Below are positions 7,423-15,605 of a stretch of 26,680 nt of DNA, in pieces. The notes below the pieces were generated by a model. It was not told the origin of the DNA. It made no database searches and was given only the letters and a program-made list of their open reading frames with translations. Each line of letters opens with the position of its first letter. The first letter of the stretch is position 1. This stretch comes from CAZKFG01 sp964551985 (GTDB lineage: Bacteria; Bacillota; Negativicutes; Acidaminococcales; JAISLQ01), in assembly GCA_964551985.1 (NCBI GenBank), contig CAZKFG010000032.1, positions 1 to 26,680 on the forward strand. Reading direction: 5' to 3'. The translations under genes and the position numbers were made by a program.

Positions 7423-8098
7423 CAACAGTCCCCCTTTGTAAATTTTTTAATTTTCGCAATTTTTTTAAAGTAAGATTGACAGCAAAAATATACATCCCCA
7501 TAAGCGTGATAAGATTAAATATCACTATAAAAGCCTCTTCATTAACTCTAGCAATGCTAAACGGTGAAGGGCAAAAGATTTTTGCAGCTACTTGTAAATC
7601 AAAAGATACTTTCGTGCCGTAGAGAAAAATAAATATAGGTAACAAAGTAACCATTAAAAAATGAGCTGCACTTTGTCTATTGATTGTAACAACTTTTTTT
7701 AGTATGCCCATTAGCATCTCCCAGTGCATTCCAATATGTATGGATAAAAATATATAGCTTAAATAAGCCATTTGTATGTGTAGTTGCCTTACAAACATAC
7801 TATGTTTTAGAGATATACTTTGATACATTGCCACACTACTTACAAAAAGAACTAGCATTATAAAACAAAGTGTTATATTTATCATTTTGTTGATTACTGT
7901 AGCAACATTATTATTTTTTTGAAATAACGAGCTATACCAACAACGATTTAGATAATTGTGAGCAAAAAACATAACAAAAAGCAAAGCACCAACTATTTCA
8001 TGTACAAAAATACCTGTCACCTGATATGCCATTGCCAAAACCATAAAAATTGTCATAGTAATATCAAGTGATATTTTTATTTTTATAATATTTGGCAA
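7406..8098 (-). CDS. DUF4405-type membrane cytochrome-like protein
   Basis: About 230 residues with five or so hydrophobic segments. Conserved histidines lie in membrane segments: HEIVGALLFVMFFAHN near residue 35, and QLHIQMAYLSYIFLSIHIGMHW near 125-145. This spacing of His pairs on two helices is what DUF4405 and other four-helix b-type cytochromes use to hold haem, so it may carry electrons across the membrane. No CxxCH is present. The frame opens at a TTG at 8107, but the ribosome site AAAGGGG (8115-8109) touches it. TTG at 8098 has better spacing and is preferred. It lies between the flavodoxin lipoprotein and the CMD protein in one operon. Confidence 0.72.
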   Translation of the reverse strand: MPNIIKIKISLDITMTIFMVLAMAYQVTGIFVHEIVGALLFVMFFAHNYLNRCWYSSLFQKNNNVATVINKMINITLCFIMLVLFVSSVAMYQSISLKHSMFVRQLHIQMAYLSYIFLSIHIGMHWEMLMGILKKVVTINRQSAAHFLMVTLLPIFIFLYGTKVSFDLQVAAKIFCPSPFSIARVNEEAFIVIFNLITLMGMYIFAVNLTLKKLRKLKNLQRGTVDEKTN

Positions 8099-8132
8099 GA
8101 CAATCAATCCCCTTTGGGCATTATATATTTTA

Positions 8133-8744
8133 TCAATTTAACCAATTTGCTATGTCGTTTTGTACGTTTGCAGAGCTACGATCACGAATAACCAATGCGT
8201 TTTTGACATTTGCATTTGCTGCAAGTTCTTTTATTGCTTTTTCGCACCCGGCAAGACCGCCGCCACCGTGCGTTATAAACGGATATATTGTTTTGCCTGA
8301 CAGGTCATTTTGCGACAAAAAACTCATAACAGGCGGTGCTATAGTTGACCACCAGTTGGGTGAACCTAAATAAATAACATCATAGTCATTTAAATTTACA
8401 TTTATAGGACGAATTTGCGGCTTAAATCCTTCTTGGATCTCTTTTTTTGCTTGTTGGGTAAGTTGGTTATAGTTTGATGGATATGCGCTTACCGTCTCAA
8501 TTTGGACAATATCACCACCAACATTTTTTTGAATTTGATTTGCTACAGCTTGAGTATTACCACTAATAGAATAATATACTATAAGTGCTTTTTTACCAGC
8601 TGACGCGTTTGCTATATTAGTATTTATCATTTGCTTCTCCTGTTTATCATTTAATTTTGTTTGATTTTGCTTTTGACTAGAGCATCCTATTAAAAATATA
8701 GATGCCAAAATCATAAAAGTGAGTAATAAATATATTTTTTTCAT
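8133..8744 (-). CDS. Flavodoxin-like lipoprotein
   Basis: The 203-residue protein starts with a lipoprotein signal whose lipobox is FLIGCSS, with the modified Cys near residue 21. It would therefore be anchored on the outer face of the cytoplasmic membrane. The rest is a complete flavodoxin fold. The FMN phosphate loop is VYYSISGNTQAVA, the isoalloxazine loop is LGSPNWWSTIAPPV, and ITHGGGGLAGCEKAI follows. Flavodoxins are normally cytosolic, so export is notable and also seen in some anaerobe clusters with cupin and CMD proteins. It could receive electrons from the adjacent DUF4405 membrane protein. A good ribosome site (AAGGAG) precedes the ATG, and the gap to the cupin gene is 13 bases. Confidence 0.88.
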   Translation of the reverse strand: MKKIYLLLTFMILASIFLIGCSSQKQNQTKLNDKQEKQMINTNIANASAGKKALIVYYSISGNTQAVANQIQKNVGGDIVQIETVSAYPSNYNQLTQQAKKEIQEGFKPQIRPINVNLNDYDVIYLGSPNWWSTIAPPVMSFLSQNDLSGKTIYPFITHGGGGLAGCEKAIKELAANANVKNALVIRDRSSANVQNDIANWLN

Positions 8745-8757
8745 ATTAACTCCTTTT

Positions 8758-9252
8758 TTAACTATTGTATTGTTTGTCTGTCACAGGCTCTAACCAGACA
8801 GTATTTTGCCCTACTTTATCACTATGGGCTAAAGAAAGATGTGTCATTTCACTTTCTGGTGAAGCCCCATGCCAATGTTTAACATCAGCCGGACACCATA
8901 TGCTATCGCCTGGGTACGCTTTAGATTTTTGACCATCCCAAGTCTGTGTCCAACACACACCTTTAATTACAACCAAATGCTGACCTACTATGTGCTTATG
9001 CCAATTAGAACGAGCGCTAGGTTGAAAAGTCACATAAGCACCAACATAAGTTGCAACATCATTATCCGGAAACAAAGGCTCAACTAAAGATTCTCCTGTA
9101 AAAAACTCGCTAGGTCCTTTATATGCTTTTTGCTCTGCTTTACGATAAATTATTTGCCCTTTTTTCTCACTTGCCATAGCTTGACCTCCTATAAACAGAC
9201 TTGTAAAAATAATTAAACAAAAACTAATCACAAGCATATTAATTCTTCTCAT
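8758..9252 (-). CDS. Secreted cupin-domain protein
   Basis: About 164 residues. A signal peptide (hydrophobic to residue ~23, cleavage after AMA) is followed by a single cupin barrel. The first cupin motif is seen as ARSNWHKHIVGQHLVVIKG and the second as PGDSIWCPADVKHWHGAS. The histidines HKH, QH and the final H would bind a metal. The family is often annotated beside CMD proteins, and cupin-CMD proteins occur together in anaerobes, but the substrate is unknown. ATG at 9252 is preferred over GTG at 9261 because GGGAG lies 8 bases before it. It is the first gene of the minus-strand cluster, with a LysR gene just upstream on the same strand. Confidence 0.86.
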   Translation of the reverse strand: MRRINMLVISFCLIIFTSLFIGGQAMASEKKGQIIYRKAEQKAYKGPSEFFTGESLVEPLFPDNDVATYVGAYVTFQPSARSNWHKHIVGQHLVVIKGVCWTQTWDGQKSKAYPGDSIWCPADVKHWHGASPESEMTHLSLAHSDKVGQNTVWLEPVTDKQYNS

Positions 9253-9410
9253 AAACACCACTCCCTCTTTCCAAAAAACTTACAAACAAAGATTTTTGCT
9301 ATTTTCACAGATAAAAAATAAGTGTTAGCAAAAACTTCTTGCCTACACTTAAATAATAATCAATATAATTTTATATGTCTAATACTTATATTTTATATAA
9401 ACCTATGCTT

Positions 9411-10283
9411 TTATTGCATGCTTTTAAAAAATTCCAAAAATTTAGCCGCTGTTGCAAAAAGCGGTTGGGATTTCTTCCAGACAAAAACAGAGCTTAGAGA
9501 AAGTTCAGGATATAAGGGTTTAAATACAATATCATCACTTTCAAAAAAATTGGTTGCGCCTTCTATTGCCAAAGCATAAGCAGAATCTGATTTCACTAAT
9601 AGCAATAAATCTGTAATAATATTGCTTGTCGCAAATATATTCAGCTTACTCAAATCATCACCAAGCCAGCTTTCAAGTTCATTTTGGACAGATAGTCTAT
9701 TAGGACCAATTAGAGAAGGAAGTGATAAAAGATCTTCTTTAGTGATTTTTTCTTTACTTGCAAGCAGGCTATGCTTTGACACGAAAAGCCCTAAGCGCTC
9801 TTTTTCTTTCATTCTTATATAATCGTACTTTATAATATCAACAGGTTCTATCAGCAAGCCAAAATTAAGTAGCCCATTGTCCAATCGCTCTTTTATATGG
9901 TCACTACTATTTACATAATATTCAAAATGTACTTTTGGATGTTTTGCATGAAAATCTTGCAAAGCTTTAGCTAAAATTGCCGAAGACATTAAAACACCTG
10001 CACCAATAGAAATAATTCCACTGAGTTCGCTTTGTTCTTTTAACTCTTTTTGCATTTTTAACATCAAATCTAAAAGCTCTTGTGCTCTAAATTTAAACAA
10101 AATACCAGACTCAGTCAAAGATAAACGTTTTCCACGATGAAATAGTTTCATTCCCAGCTCATCTTCAAGTTGAGACATTTGTCTACTCAATGTTGGCTGA
10201 GTAATGTGAAGTATATTTGCCGCTTTAGAGATATTCTCTTCTCTTACAATTGTTAAAAAATATTCTAGTGTGCGAAAATTCAT
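9411..10283 (-). CDS. LysR-family transcriptional regulator
   Basis: The 290-residue protein has the canonical LysR winged HTH at residues 1-60 (MNFRTLEYFLTIVREENISK, then HITQPTLSRQMSQLEDELG). A two-lobed effector-binding domain starts near residue 90 (SGIISIGAGV). It is similar in layout to the second LysR at 14202-15104. Its position 160 bases upstream of the cupin-flavodoxin-DUF4405-CMD cluster, on the same strand, makes it the likely activator of that cluster. AT-rich DNA between them (9253-9410) contains T-N11-A-like sequences that LysR proteins favour, but no site stands out. The inducer cannot be read from sequence. Confidence 0.88.
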   Translation of the reverse strand: MNFRTLEYFLTIVREENISKAANILHITQPTLSRQMSQLEDELGMKLFHRGKRLSLTESGILFKFRAQELLDLMLKMQKELKEQSELSGIISIGAGVLMSSAILAKALQDFHAKHPKVHFEYYVNSSDHIKERLDNGLLNFGLLIEPVDIIKYDYIRMKEKERLGLFVSKHSLLASKEKITKEDLLSLPSLIGPNRLSVQNELESWLGDDLSKLNIFATSNIITDLLLLVKSDSAYALAIEGATNFFESDDIVFKPLYPELSLSSVFVWKKSQPLFATAAKFLEFFKSMQ

Positions 10284-10724
10284 ACGTATCTTCCTTATAA
10301 AATTAGTCTAATTTAGCTTAAAACAATTATAAGTTACTTATTTTAAAAAAGCCACTAAGCAGTATTAGTATTTTTTACAAGCTGTATAATAATAATTCAA
10401 TTTATCAGTATTTTTATACTATTTGCTCGAGTTACAAAAAATTTTTTGACATATAAGCAGCTATGCAGTTATATTTGATATAGTAATTCCTATTTCTTAT
10501 ATATTGACTTTCCCAATTTTATTTAAATAATATATATTTAATGTGTATTTGAAATTTTCAATCTATTTTAGTTTTCATTATTCAAGTGATTATTTATTAA
10601 ATTTATAAATAATCACTGCTAATTATTTTTTTGTTGAACAAACAGTTTTAAAAAAACTATAAACAAATATGTTTTGATATAAGCTATATAGCTATCATTA
10701 TTTGATGAAAATGCTTTTATATTT
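10284..10724. other. Gene-free AT-rich stretch
   Basis: No reading frame with a plausible start and coding character was seen on either strand. The left part is the upstream region of the LysR gene. The one clear structure is the 12-bp hairpin at 10585-10617, described separately. Confidence 0.6.
10585..10633. terminator. Long AT-rich hairpin downstream of the small XRE gene
   Basis: AGTGATTATTTA (10585-10596) pairs perfectly with TAAATAATCACT (10606-10617) across a 9-base loop. A T-run follows at 10625-10633 on the plus strand. It lies beyond the 3' end of the minus-strand XRE gene and may end that transcript or one from the other side. The stem is low in GC, so the call is modest. Confidence 0.4.
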
Positions 10725-10970
10725 TTAATACTTTTTTTGTGATTCGGCATGTGCAGAATTTAATTCTGCTAAAGTGCCAAAAAAAATAACATTAATTGGA
10801 ATTTTGTATGCATTAGAGATTGCTTGATGCTTTATAGGATTTACCAATCCTGAATTTTTCTCCCATTTACTAAGAGTATCTTTTCCTACGCCAATTTTTT
10901 CAGCCGCTTTAAGCAAGCTCAATCCTGCATTTATTCTTGCTGCTTTCAATGTTATTTGGAACTTCATCAA
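10725..10970 (-). CDS. Small XRE-family HTH regulator
   Basis: An 81-residue protein, essentially one XRE HTH: LKAARINAGLSLLKAAEKIG, then KDTLSKWEKNSG, then HQAISNAYKIPINVIFFG. It resembles short phage-type repressors. ATG is preceded by GAGGTG at a 9-base distance. Its promoter (11041-11014 on the minus strand) has a palindrome between -35 and -10, and the same palindrome recurs inside this gene at 10754-10768, so self-repression is very likely. It is divergent from another HTH gene at 11117, which suggests a two-regulator switch. Such pairs are typical of remnants of mobile elements, but no integrase or phage gene is nearby. Confidence 0.82.
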   Translation of the reverse strand: MMKFQITLKAARINAGLSLLKAAEKIGVGKDTLSKWEKNSGLVNPIKHQAISNAYKIPINVIFFGTLAELNSAHAESQKKY

Positions 10971-11013
10971 AATAACACCTCATTTTTATAGCTGTTGTTT
11001 TCAATTTAATTAT

Positions 11014-11041
11014 ATTATATCAGAATTTAATTCTATGTCAA
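11014..11041 (-). promoter_or_regulatory. Promoter and operator of the small XRE gene
   Basis: Read on the minus strand: TTGACA (11041-11036), 16-bp spacer, TATAAT (11019-11014). The spacer holds the perfect palindrome AGAATTTAATTCT (11022-11034). A repressor bound there would block RNA polymerase directly. Confidence 0.8.
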
Positions 11042-11070
11042 GGAATCAAGCCTACTTTTTTTGTTTTTCG

Positions 11071-11099
11071 TTGAAAAAAGCACTATATTATTCTATAAT
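11071..11099 (+). promoter_or_regulatory. Promoter of the HTH gene at 11117
   Basis: TTGAAA (11071-11076) and TATAAT (11094-11099) have a 17-bp spacer. The expected transcript start near 11106 leaves a leader of only about 10 bases, so the ribosome site AAAGGTG (11104-11110) sits at the very 5' end. Confidence 0.65.
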
Positions 11100-11116
11100 A
11101 CATAAAGGTGATAGAT

Positions 11117-11461
11117 ATGGATGATCTAAAGAGTATTTTTAGTTTTAAACTAAAGTTATTAATGCAGGAAAAGAACATTTCGCAAGTTGATTTGGGTAAA
11201 ATTTTAGATGTTGATTCAACAACCGTTGGAAAATGGCTCTTAAAAAAATCATTGCCAAGAATGGGAGTAATTCAAAAGTTATCCGACTGCTACAATATTG
11301 ATAAAAGTTATTTTATAACAAGTGATGTTAATTATGATAATATTTTAAGTTACAAAGAGCAATATTTACTAACCACTTTTCGTACATTAGATAACGAAAA
11401 CCAAGATTTTTTATTATCATTTGCTGAAAAATTGCAAAACATCAACTCGAAAATGTACTAA
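11117..11461 (+). CDS. XRE-family HTH regulator with C-terminal extension
   Basis: About 114 residues. An N-terminal HTH (FSFKLKLLMQEKNISQVDLG, then DVDSTTVGKWLLKKSLPRMG, then CYNIDKSYFI) is followed by a 45-residue helical tail (YKEQYLLTTFRTLDNENQDF). That tail is common in Firmicute XRE proteins and probably serves dimerisation. ATG at 11117 was chosen over the in-frame GTG at 11108 because AAAGGTG (11104-11110) would overlap the GTG. Divergent from the small XRE gene, with the operator palindrome between them, so the two may control each other. No target genes can be assigned from sequence alone. Confidence 0.82.
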   Translation: MDDLKSIFSFKLKLLMQEKNISQVDLGKILDVDSTTVGKWLLKKSLPRMGVIQKLSDCYNIDKSYFITSDVNYDNILSYKEQYLLTTFRTLDNENQDFLLSFAEKLQNINSKMY

Positions 11462-11475
11462 AATCACAACAGTAT

Positions 11476-11522
11476 AAACTAAATAACCCCTAAGGCAAAA
11501 GCCTTTTAGGGGTTATTTAGTT
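11476..11522. terminator. Bidirectional terminator between HTH gene and alcohol dehydrogenase
   Basis: ACTAAATAACCCCTAA pairs with TTAGGGGTTATTTAGT, with an inner GGC-AAAA-GCC hairpin and one small bulge. A- and T-rich flanks allow use in both directions for these convergent genes. Confidence 0.88.
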
Positions 11523-11535
11523 TCAATTGAACATA

Positions 11536-12705
11536 TTATTTATAGGATTTTTCATATATAGCAATACAATCATCATTGCTAAGTGCTATGCGATCGCAGA
11601 CAAACAATCCAGCCATAGTGTCTTTAGCATTTTGAGCCAATACAGGAAAATCTTCTTTTTTAATACCATAATCTGACATTTTTAAATCGGCAACATTGCA
11701 CTCTTCTTGCAATTTAACAAGTGCGGTTATAAAATCCATAGGTTCTTTAGCCTCAGTCATGCCTAGTGCCTTTGCCATACTTACAAAGCGTTCATCACAT
11801 GCTTTGTTTTCTATAAGGTGTGTAAAGTAGGCTTTGCTTAGCATTATAAGCCCTGCACCATGTGGTAAATCTTGATGATAAGCAGACATTGCGTGTTCAA
11901 GTGAATGTTGACTTGTTACTCTGCCCACGCACATTACAACACCAGATAAAGTATTGCCAAACGCTACCTTTTCTCTTGCCTCAATATCATTGCCATTTTT
12001 CACCGCTCTGACAAGATTGCGTCCAACGTGTTCAATAGCGGTTATTGCATACATATCACTCATAAGATTTGCCGCATTACAAACATATCCTTCTATGCTA
12101 TGAAAAAGTGCATCAAAACCTTGATATGCTGTATAAGCAGGTGGAACTGTCAGCATGAGTTCTGGGTCGACAATAGCCAAAACCGGAAACAAAGAGGGGT
12201 GAACAAGCGCCGTTTTTTCTTTTGTATAAGGATTGCTTATAACTCCGCCTGCATCAGTCTCAGAACCCGTACCCGCAGTTGTTGTTATTGCTACAATTGG
12301 TAATGGCTCTTTTGATATAGGCTGTTTTCCACCTGTTCCGCCTGCAATGTAGTCCCAAACATCACCACCATTTGTTGCAACTACTGCAATTCCTTTAGCT
12401 GCATCCATAACGCTACCACCACCAAGCGCTACTATGTAATCGCATTGGTTTTCTCTGGCAAATACTCCACCTTCATTTACTGTATCTTTTAGTGGATTTG
12501 GTTGAATCTTGTCAAATACCACATAGTCTGAACCTGCTTTTTGCAACTGTCTTTGCGTTTTCTCTAAGTATCCATTTGCTCTCGTAGATTTGCCATTTGA
12601 AATGACAATCATTGCTTTTTTACCTGGTAAGTTTTGCTTTTCCAGTTCGTTTAATTTCCCTTGTCCAAAAATTACCCTTGTGGGTACGTACATATTAAAA
12701 CTCAT
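11536..12705 (-). CDS. Iron-containing (group III) alcohol dehydrogenase
   Basis: A 389-residue NAD(P)-dependent alcohol/aldehyde oxidoreductase of usual family length. The nucleotide-binding motif is GGGSVMDAAKGIA at residues 95-107. TTAGTGSE at 142-149 precedes the metal site. Likely iron ligands are D198 and H202 (FDALFHSIEGYV), H267 or H271 (SQHSLEHAMSAYH) and H282 (LPHGAGL). It would interconvert a small aldehyde or ketone with its alcohol in the cytoplasm; the substrate is not readable. AAGGAG precedes the ATG. It is divergent from the aldo/keto reductase at 12910 and has an AdhR-like promoter with a 19-bp spacer, so both may respond to reactive aldehydes. Confidence 0.92.
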   Translation of the reverse strand: MSFNMYVPTRVIFGQGKLNELEKQNLPGKKAMIVISNGKSTRANGYLEKTQRQLQKAGSDYVVFDKIQPNPLKDTVNEGGVFARENQCDYIVALGGGSVMDAAKGIAVVATNGGDVWDYIAGGTGGKQPISKEPLPIVAITTTAGTGSETDAGGVISNPYTKEKTALVHPSLFPVLAIVDPELMLTVPPAYTAYQGFDALFHSIEGYVCNAANLMSDMYAITAIEHVGRNLVRAVKNGNDIEAREKVAFGNTLSGVVMCVGRVTSQHSLEHAMSAYHQDLPHGAGLIMLSKAYFTHLIENKACDERFVSMAKALGMTEAKEPMDFITALVKLQEECNVADLKMSDYGIKKEDFPVLAQNAKDTMAGLFVCDRIALSNDDCIAIYEKSYK

Positions 12706-12734
12706 ATTATGTCTCCTTTATTTCTATTTTCTTA

Positions 12735-12765
12735 AGCTTATCACTTAGAGTTAGCTCAAAGTCAA
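12735..12765 (-). promoter_or_regulatory. MerR/AdhR-like promoter of the alcohol dehydrogenase
   Basis: Minus strand TTGACT (12765-12760), 19-bp spacer, TAAGCT (12740-12735). The dyad CTTagAGTtaGCTcaAAG (12744-12761) fills the spacer. A 19-bp spacer with a central dyad is the hallmark of MerR-family activation. Confidence 0.72.
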
Positions 12766-12789
12766 TAGTTATATTGTAAATAAAATATC

Positions 12790-12820
12790 TTGACTTAAAG
12801 TCAACTCCAAGATGTAATAT
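12790..12820 (+). promoter_or_regulatory. MerR/AdhR-like promoter of the aldo/keto reductase
   Basis: TTGACT (12790-12795), 19-bp spacer, TAATAT (12815-12820). The dyad CTTaaAGTcaACTccAAG lies at 12794-12811, and TTGACTTAAAGTCAA (12790-12804) is also a perfect palindrome. It mirrors the promoter facing the alcohol dehydrogenase. Confidence 0.75.
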
Positions 12821-12909
12821 TAACAAAGATAAGTTATTATATCTTTATAAGTATAATAGCATATGTTGCATAAAGGGTTTTTGTTATAATAAAGTAATGG
12901 AGGATAATT

Positions 12910-14058
12910 ATGGAATATAAAAAATTAGGCAAAACAGGTATGAGCGCTAGCATAATAGGTCTAGGCGCCGAACACCTTGATGGTAAAGATTATAATATTG
13001 TAAAAGAAACTATTGATGCCGCTATGCAAAACGGTATAAATATTATGGACATTTTTATGCCAGGCAGCGACATTCGGCAAAAAATAGGCAAAGCCATAAA
13101 CGGCAACCGTGATAAATTTATCATTCAAGGTCATATCGGCTCTACAGACATAAATGAGCAGTATGATATATCACGAGATTTGAAAATCTGTAAACAGTAT
13201 TTTGAAAGTTTACTCAAAGACTTAAATACTGATTACATTGATTTTGGTATGCTATTTTTTATTGATAATGAACAAAGTTTTGATGAAGTATTTAATTCAG
13301 ATATTGTCAGCTACGCACAAGATTTAAAGAAAAACGGTACAATTAGAGGCATTGGTGCAAGTTCACACAACCCTATAATCGCCAAAAAAATTGTACAAAC
13401 AGGGATAGTAGATTTATTAATGTTCAGCATAAACCCTGCTTTTGATATGTTTCCCGCTGAAATAGATGTTATTGATTATCTTATGGAAAAGGTTGATAAA
13501 AACCAAATGCTGGGAATTGACAAAACAAGGCTTGATCTTTATAGAACGTGCGAGCAACTTGATGTAGCAATAACTGTAATGAAAACTTTAGGTGGTGGCA
13601 AACTTTTATCTGCCGAGCACACACCTTTTGAAAAACCGCTTACAGTAAATCAATGTATTCATTATGCCTTAACCAGACCAGCTGTTGCAAGCGTTTTAAT
13701 TGGTTGTCAAAATAAAAAGCAAATACAAGAAGCTATATCTTATCTAAACGCCAGCAAAGAAGATTTAGACTATACCCAAATAATACAAAGTATGAACAAA
13801 GAATTCAAAGGCAATTGTGTTTATTGTAACCACTGCCTACCCTGCCCTGCTGGAATCGATATTGCTGCTGTAACAAAGTATCTTGATATAGCAACTATGG
13901 ATAAAGAAGCTATAAATAAAGGCGTAGGTCAGCATTACAAAAATTTATCAGCACACGCCTCAGATTGCATTAGATGTGCAAGTTGCGAAAAAAAATGTCC
14001 GTTTTCTGTTTCTATAATAGAAAATATGCAAAGAGCCGAAAAAATATTTAATATATAA
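12910..14058 (+). CDS. Aldo/keto reductase with C-terminal ferredoxin-like Fe-S domain
   Basis: A 382-residue protein. Residues 1 to about 290 form the aldo/keto reductase TIM barrel (MEYKKLGKTGMSASIIGLGA start, DYIDFGMLFFID, GTIRGIGASSHNP). The C-terminus has two cysteine clusters, CVYCNHCLPCPAGI near residue 303 and CIRCASCEKKCP near 353, which should hold 4Fe-4S centres. In ordinary aldo/keto reductases the catalytic Tyr follows D in a DTAxxYG segment. Here that region reads NIMDIFMPGSDIRQKIG, with no Tyr. I recall the same replacement in a clostridial subgroup. This suggests chemistry driven by Fe-S electrons rather than ordinary carbonyl reduction, but that is inference. GGAGG precedes the ATG. 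Confidence 0.87.
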   Translation: MEYKKLGKTGMSASIIGLGAEHLDGKDYNIVKETIDAAMQNGINIMDIFMPGSDIRQKIGKAINGNRDKFIIQGHIGSTDINEQYDISRDLKICKQYFESLLKDLNTDYIDFGMLFFIDNEQSFDEVFNSDIVSYAQDLKKNGTIRGIGASSHNPIIAKKIVQTGIVDLLMFSINPAFDMFPAEIDVIDYLMEKVDKNQMLGIDKTRLDLYRTCEQLDVAITVMKTLGGGKLLSAEHTPFEKPLTVNQCIHYALTRPAVASVLIGCQNKKQIQEAISYLNASKEDLDYTQIIQSMNKEFKGNCVYCNHCLPCPAGIDIAAVTKYLDIATMDKEAINKGVGQHYKNLSAHASDCIRCASCEKKCPFSVSIIENMQRAEKIFNI

Positions 14059-14201
14059 ATTAAACAAAATTCTAAAAATTAATAATCAATACCTTGTAGC
14101 TTTACGCCACAAGGTATTGTGTTTCTCAAGACTAATTTTAATCTGCATTTAAAAATATATATCAGAAGCTTAATGACAATAAAAAGCCTATAAATATTTA
14201 T

Positions 14202-15104
14202 TTATAACGTACTTTTTTCAAAGCTAATTTTCAATTCTTTTAAAAATAATTCTGATGCAGATGAAAAAATCTGATGCTTTTTCCAAACAATGTCAAGGCT
14301 AGATTCCACCCTTGGTGCCAATGGTAAAAAACAAAGCGGACTATCTATAGAGGTATCTGCCAATTTATCCAATGAAACAAGATAACCCAACCCTTGCTTT
14401 GCCATTACTGCTGCATTATAAAAAAGATTAAATGTTGTTACGATATTTATATTATCCCATTGTTCACCAAACCATTCAGCTATTTCGTTTGTCTCTTTGC
14501 GCTGTTGTACGACCTGTCTTGAAAAAATCAAAGGAAGTCCTATTAAATCTTGCACTTGTATTTCTTTTTTTTCAGCTAACGGACTACTTTTGAGCATAAT
14601 CACACCCCAAGTATCTTTAGCGGGAATATTTAAGAAATTATATTTTGTTATATCTGTTGGTTGAATTAAAACACCAAAATCTATAAGGCCTTTGTCAAGC
14701 CGTTCAGTTACATCTTCTGCATTACCACTATAAAGATGATAATGAATACCTGGATAATTTTCCTGAATTTTACGGCATACGCAGGCAATCAAATTCATAG
14801 CATCTGTTTCACCACCACCAATATAAATATCACCACTCAAAGTATCTTTCATTGAAGAGAATTCTTCTTCTGTCTTATCAACAAGAGCAATTATCTCCTC
14901 TGCCCTTTTTTTAAAAATAATACCTTCAGCTGTTAGCCTTACCTTGTGACTTCCTCTTATAAGCAATTGTTGTCCCAATTCATTTTCTAAATCTTTTATC
15001 TGCCTTGAAAGAGTAGGTTGTGTTATATGTAAAAAATTTGCTGCTGCTGTTATGCTCTCTTCTCTAACTATAGCGAGAAAATAACGAAGAACTCGATTTT
15101 CCAT
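14202..15104 (-). CDS. LysR-family transcriptional regulator
   Basis: The 300-residue protein has a LysR HTH at residues 1-60 (MENRVLRYFLAIVREESITA, then HITQPTLSRQIKDLENELG). The effector domain begins with GDIYIGGGETDAMNL. It is a paralogue of the LysR at 9411-10283. GGAGG lies seven bases before the ATG. It converges on the aldo/keto reductase gene, which it may regulate together with the dehydrogenase, although the promoters there look MerR-controlled. No second gene follows it. Confidence 0.88.
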   Translation of the reverse strand: MENRVLRYFLAIVREESITAAANFLHITQPTLSRQIKDLENELGQQLLIRGSHKVRLTAEGIIFKKRAEEIIALVDKTEEEFSSMKDTLSGDIYIGGGETDAMNLIACVCRKIQENYPGIHYHLYSGNAEDVTERLDKGLIDFGVLIQPTDITKYNFLNIPAKDTWGVIMLKSSPLAEKKEIQVQDLIGLPLIFSRQVVQQRKETNEIAEWFGEQWDNINIVTTFNLFYNAAVMAKQGLGYLVSLDKLADTSIDSPLCFLPLAPRVESSLDIVWKKHQIFSSASELFLKELKISFEKSTL

Positions 15105-15129
15105 AGACAGGCCTCCTTACATTATATTA

Positions 15130-15159
15130 ATTATACCATTTGCGTAAAATGACCGTCAA
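15130..15159 (-). promoter_or_regulatory. Promoter of the LysR gene at 15104
   Basis: Minus strand TTGACG (15159-15154), 18-bp spacer, TATAAT (15135-15130). It lies about 25 bases before the start codon. Confidence 0.6.
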
Positions 15160-15605
15160 ATAAGCATTTTATAAAAATAATTTCTGCAGACAATTATTTT
15201 CAAAATAGCAATATATCTTTTTCGCAGTTGCTAACAATATGAAAATTAAACCTCCTTTCTACTTAATTTTATGATATTATCATTTTATTTACATATTAGT
15301 ATTGATATTATAGATAAAAAAACAAACAGTGATCTATATATCTTACGAAATTATTAGCAAAGATACTAATATAACATTGATACTAGACTAAAGTATTTAT
15401 AGTTTGAGCAAGCTACAGATTCTTGGACAAATTTAAACTGCTTGGGTTAATATTGGTGATTCCTAAACATTTACTGTAGTATTACCTACCCATTTTTAGA
15501 CCCGTCTGAGATAGAAATAGGATAATAAAATATAAGCTTATAACAGTTAGAAGTCTTTAACTAGCTTTAACTAATTTGGTCAAGTAAATATAGTCCCCAC
15601 AGACA

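Noticed and set aside
12028..12303. Reading frame opposite the alcohol dehydrogenase
   Set aside because: Cysteine-rich shadow of a strongly conserved gene on the other strand, with no ribosome site.
13920..13935. Further AAAGGC hexaloop in the aldo/keto reductase gene
   Set aside because: The flanking bases cannot pair into a stem and the string lies within coding sequence.
15220..15260. Small leader peptide behind the GAAAGGAGG on the minus strand
   Set aside because: The nearest in-frame start is a TTG too far from the ribosome site, giving only about 22 unremarkable codons.
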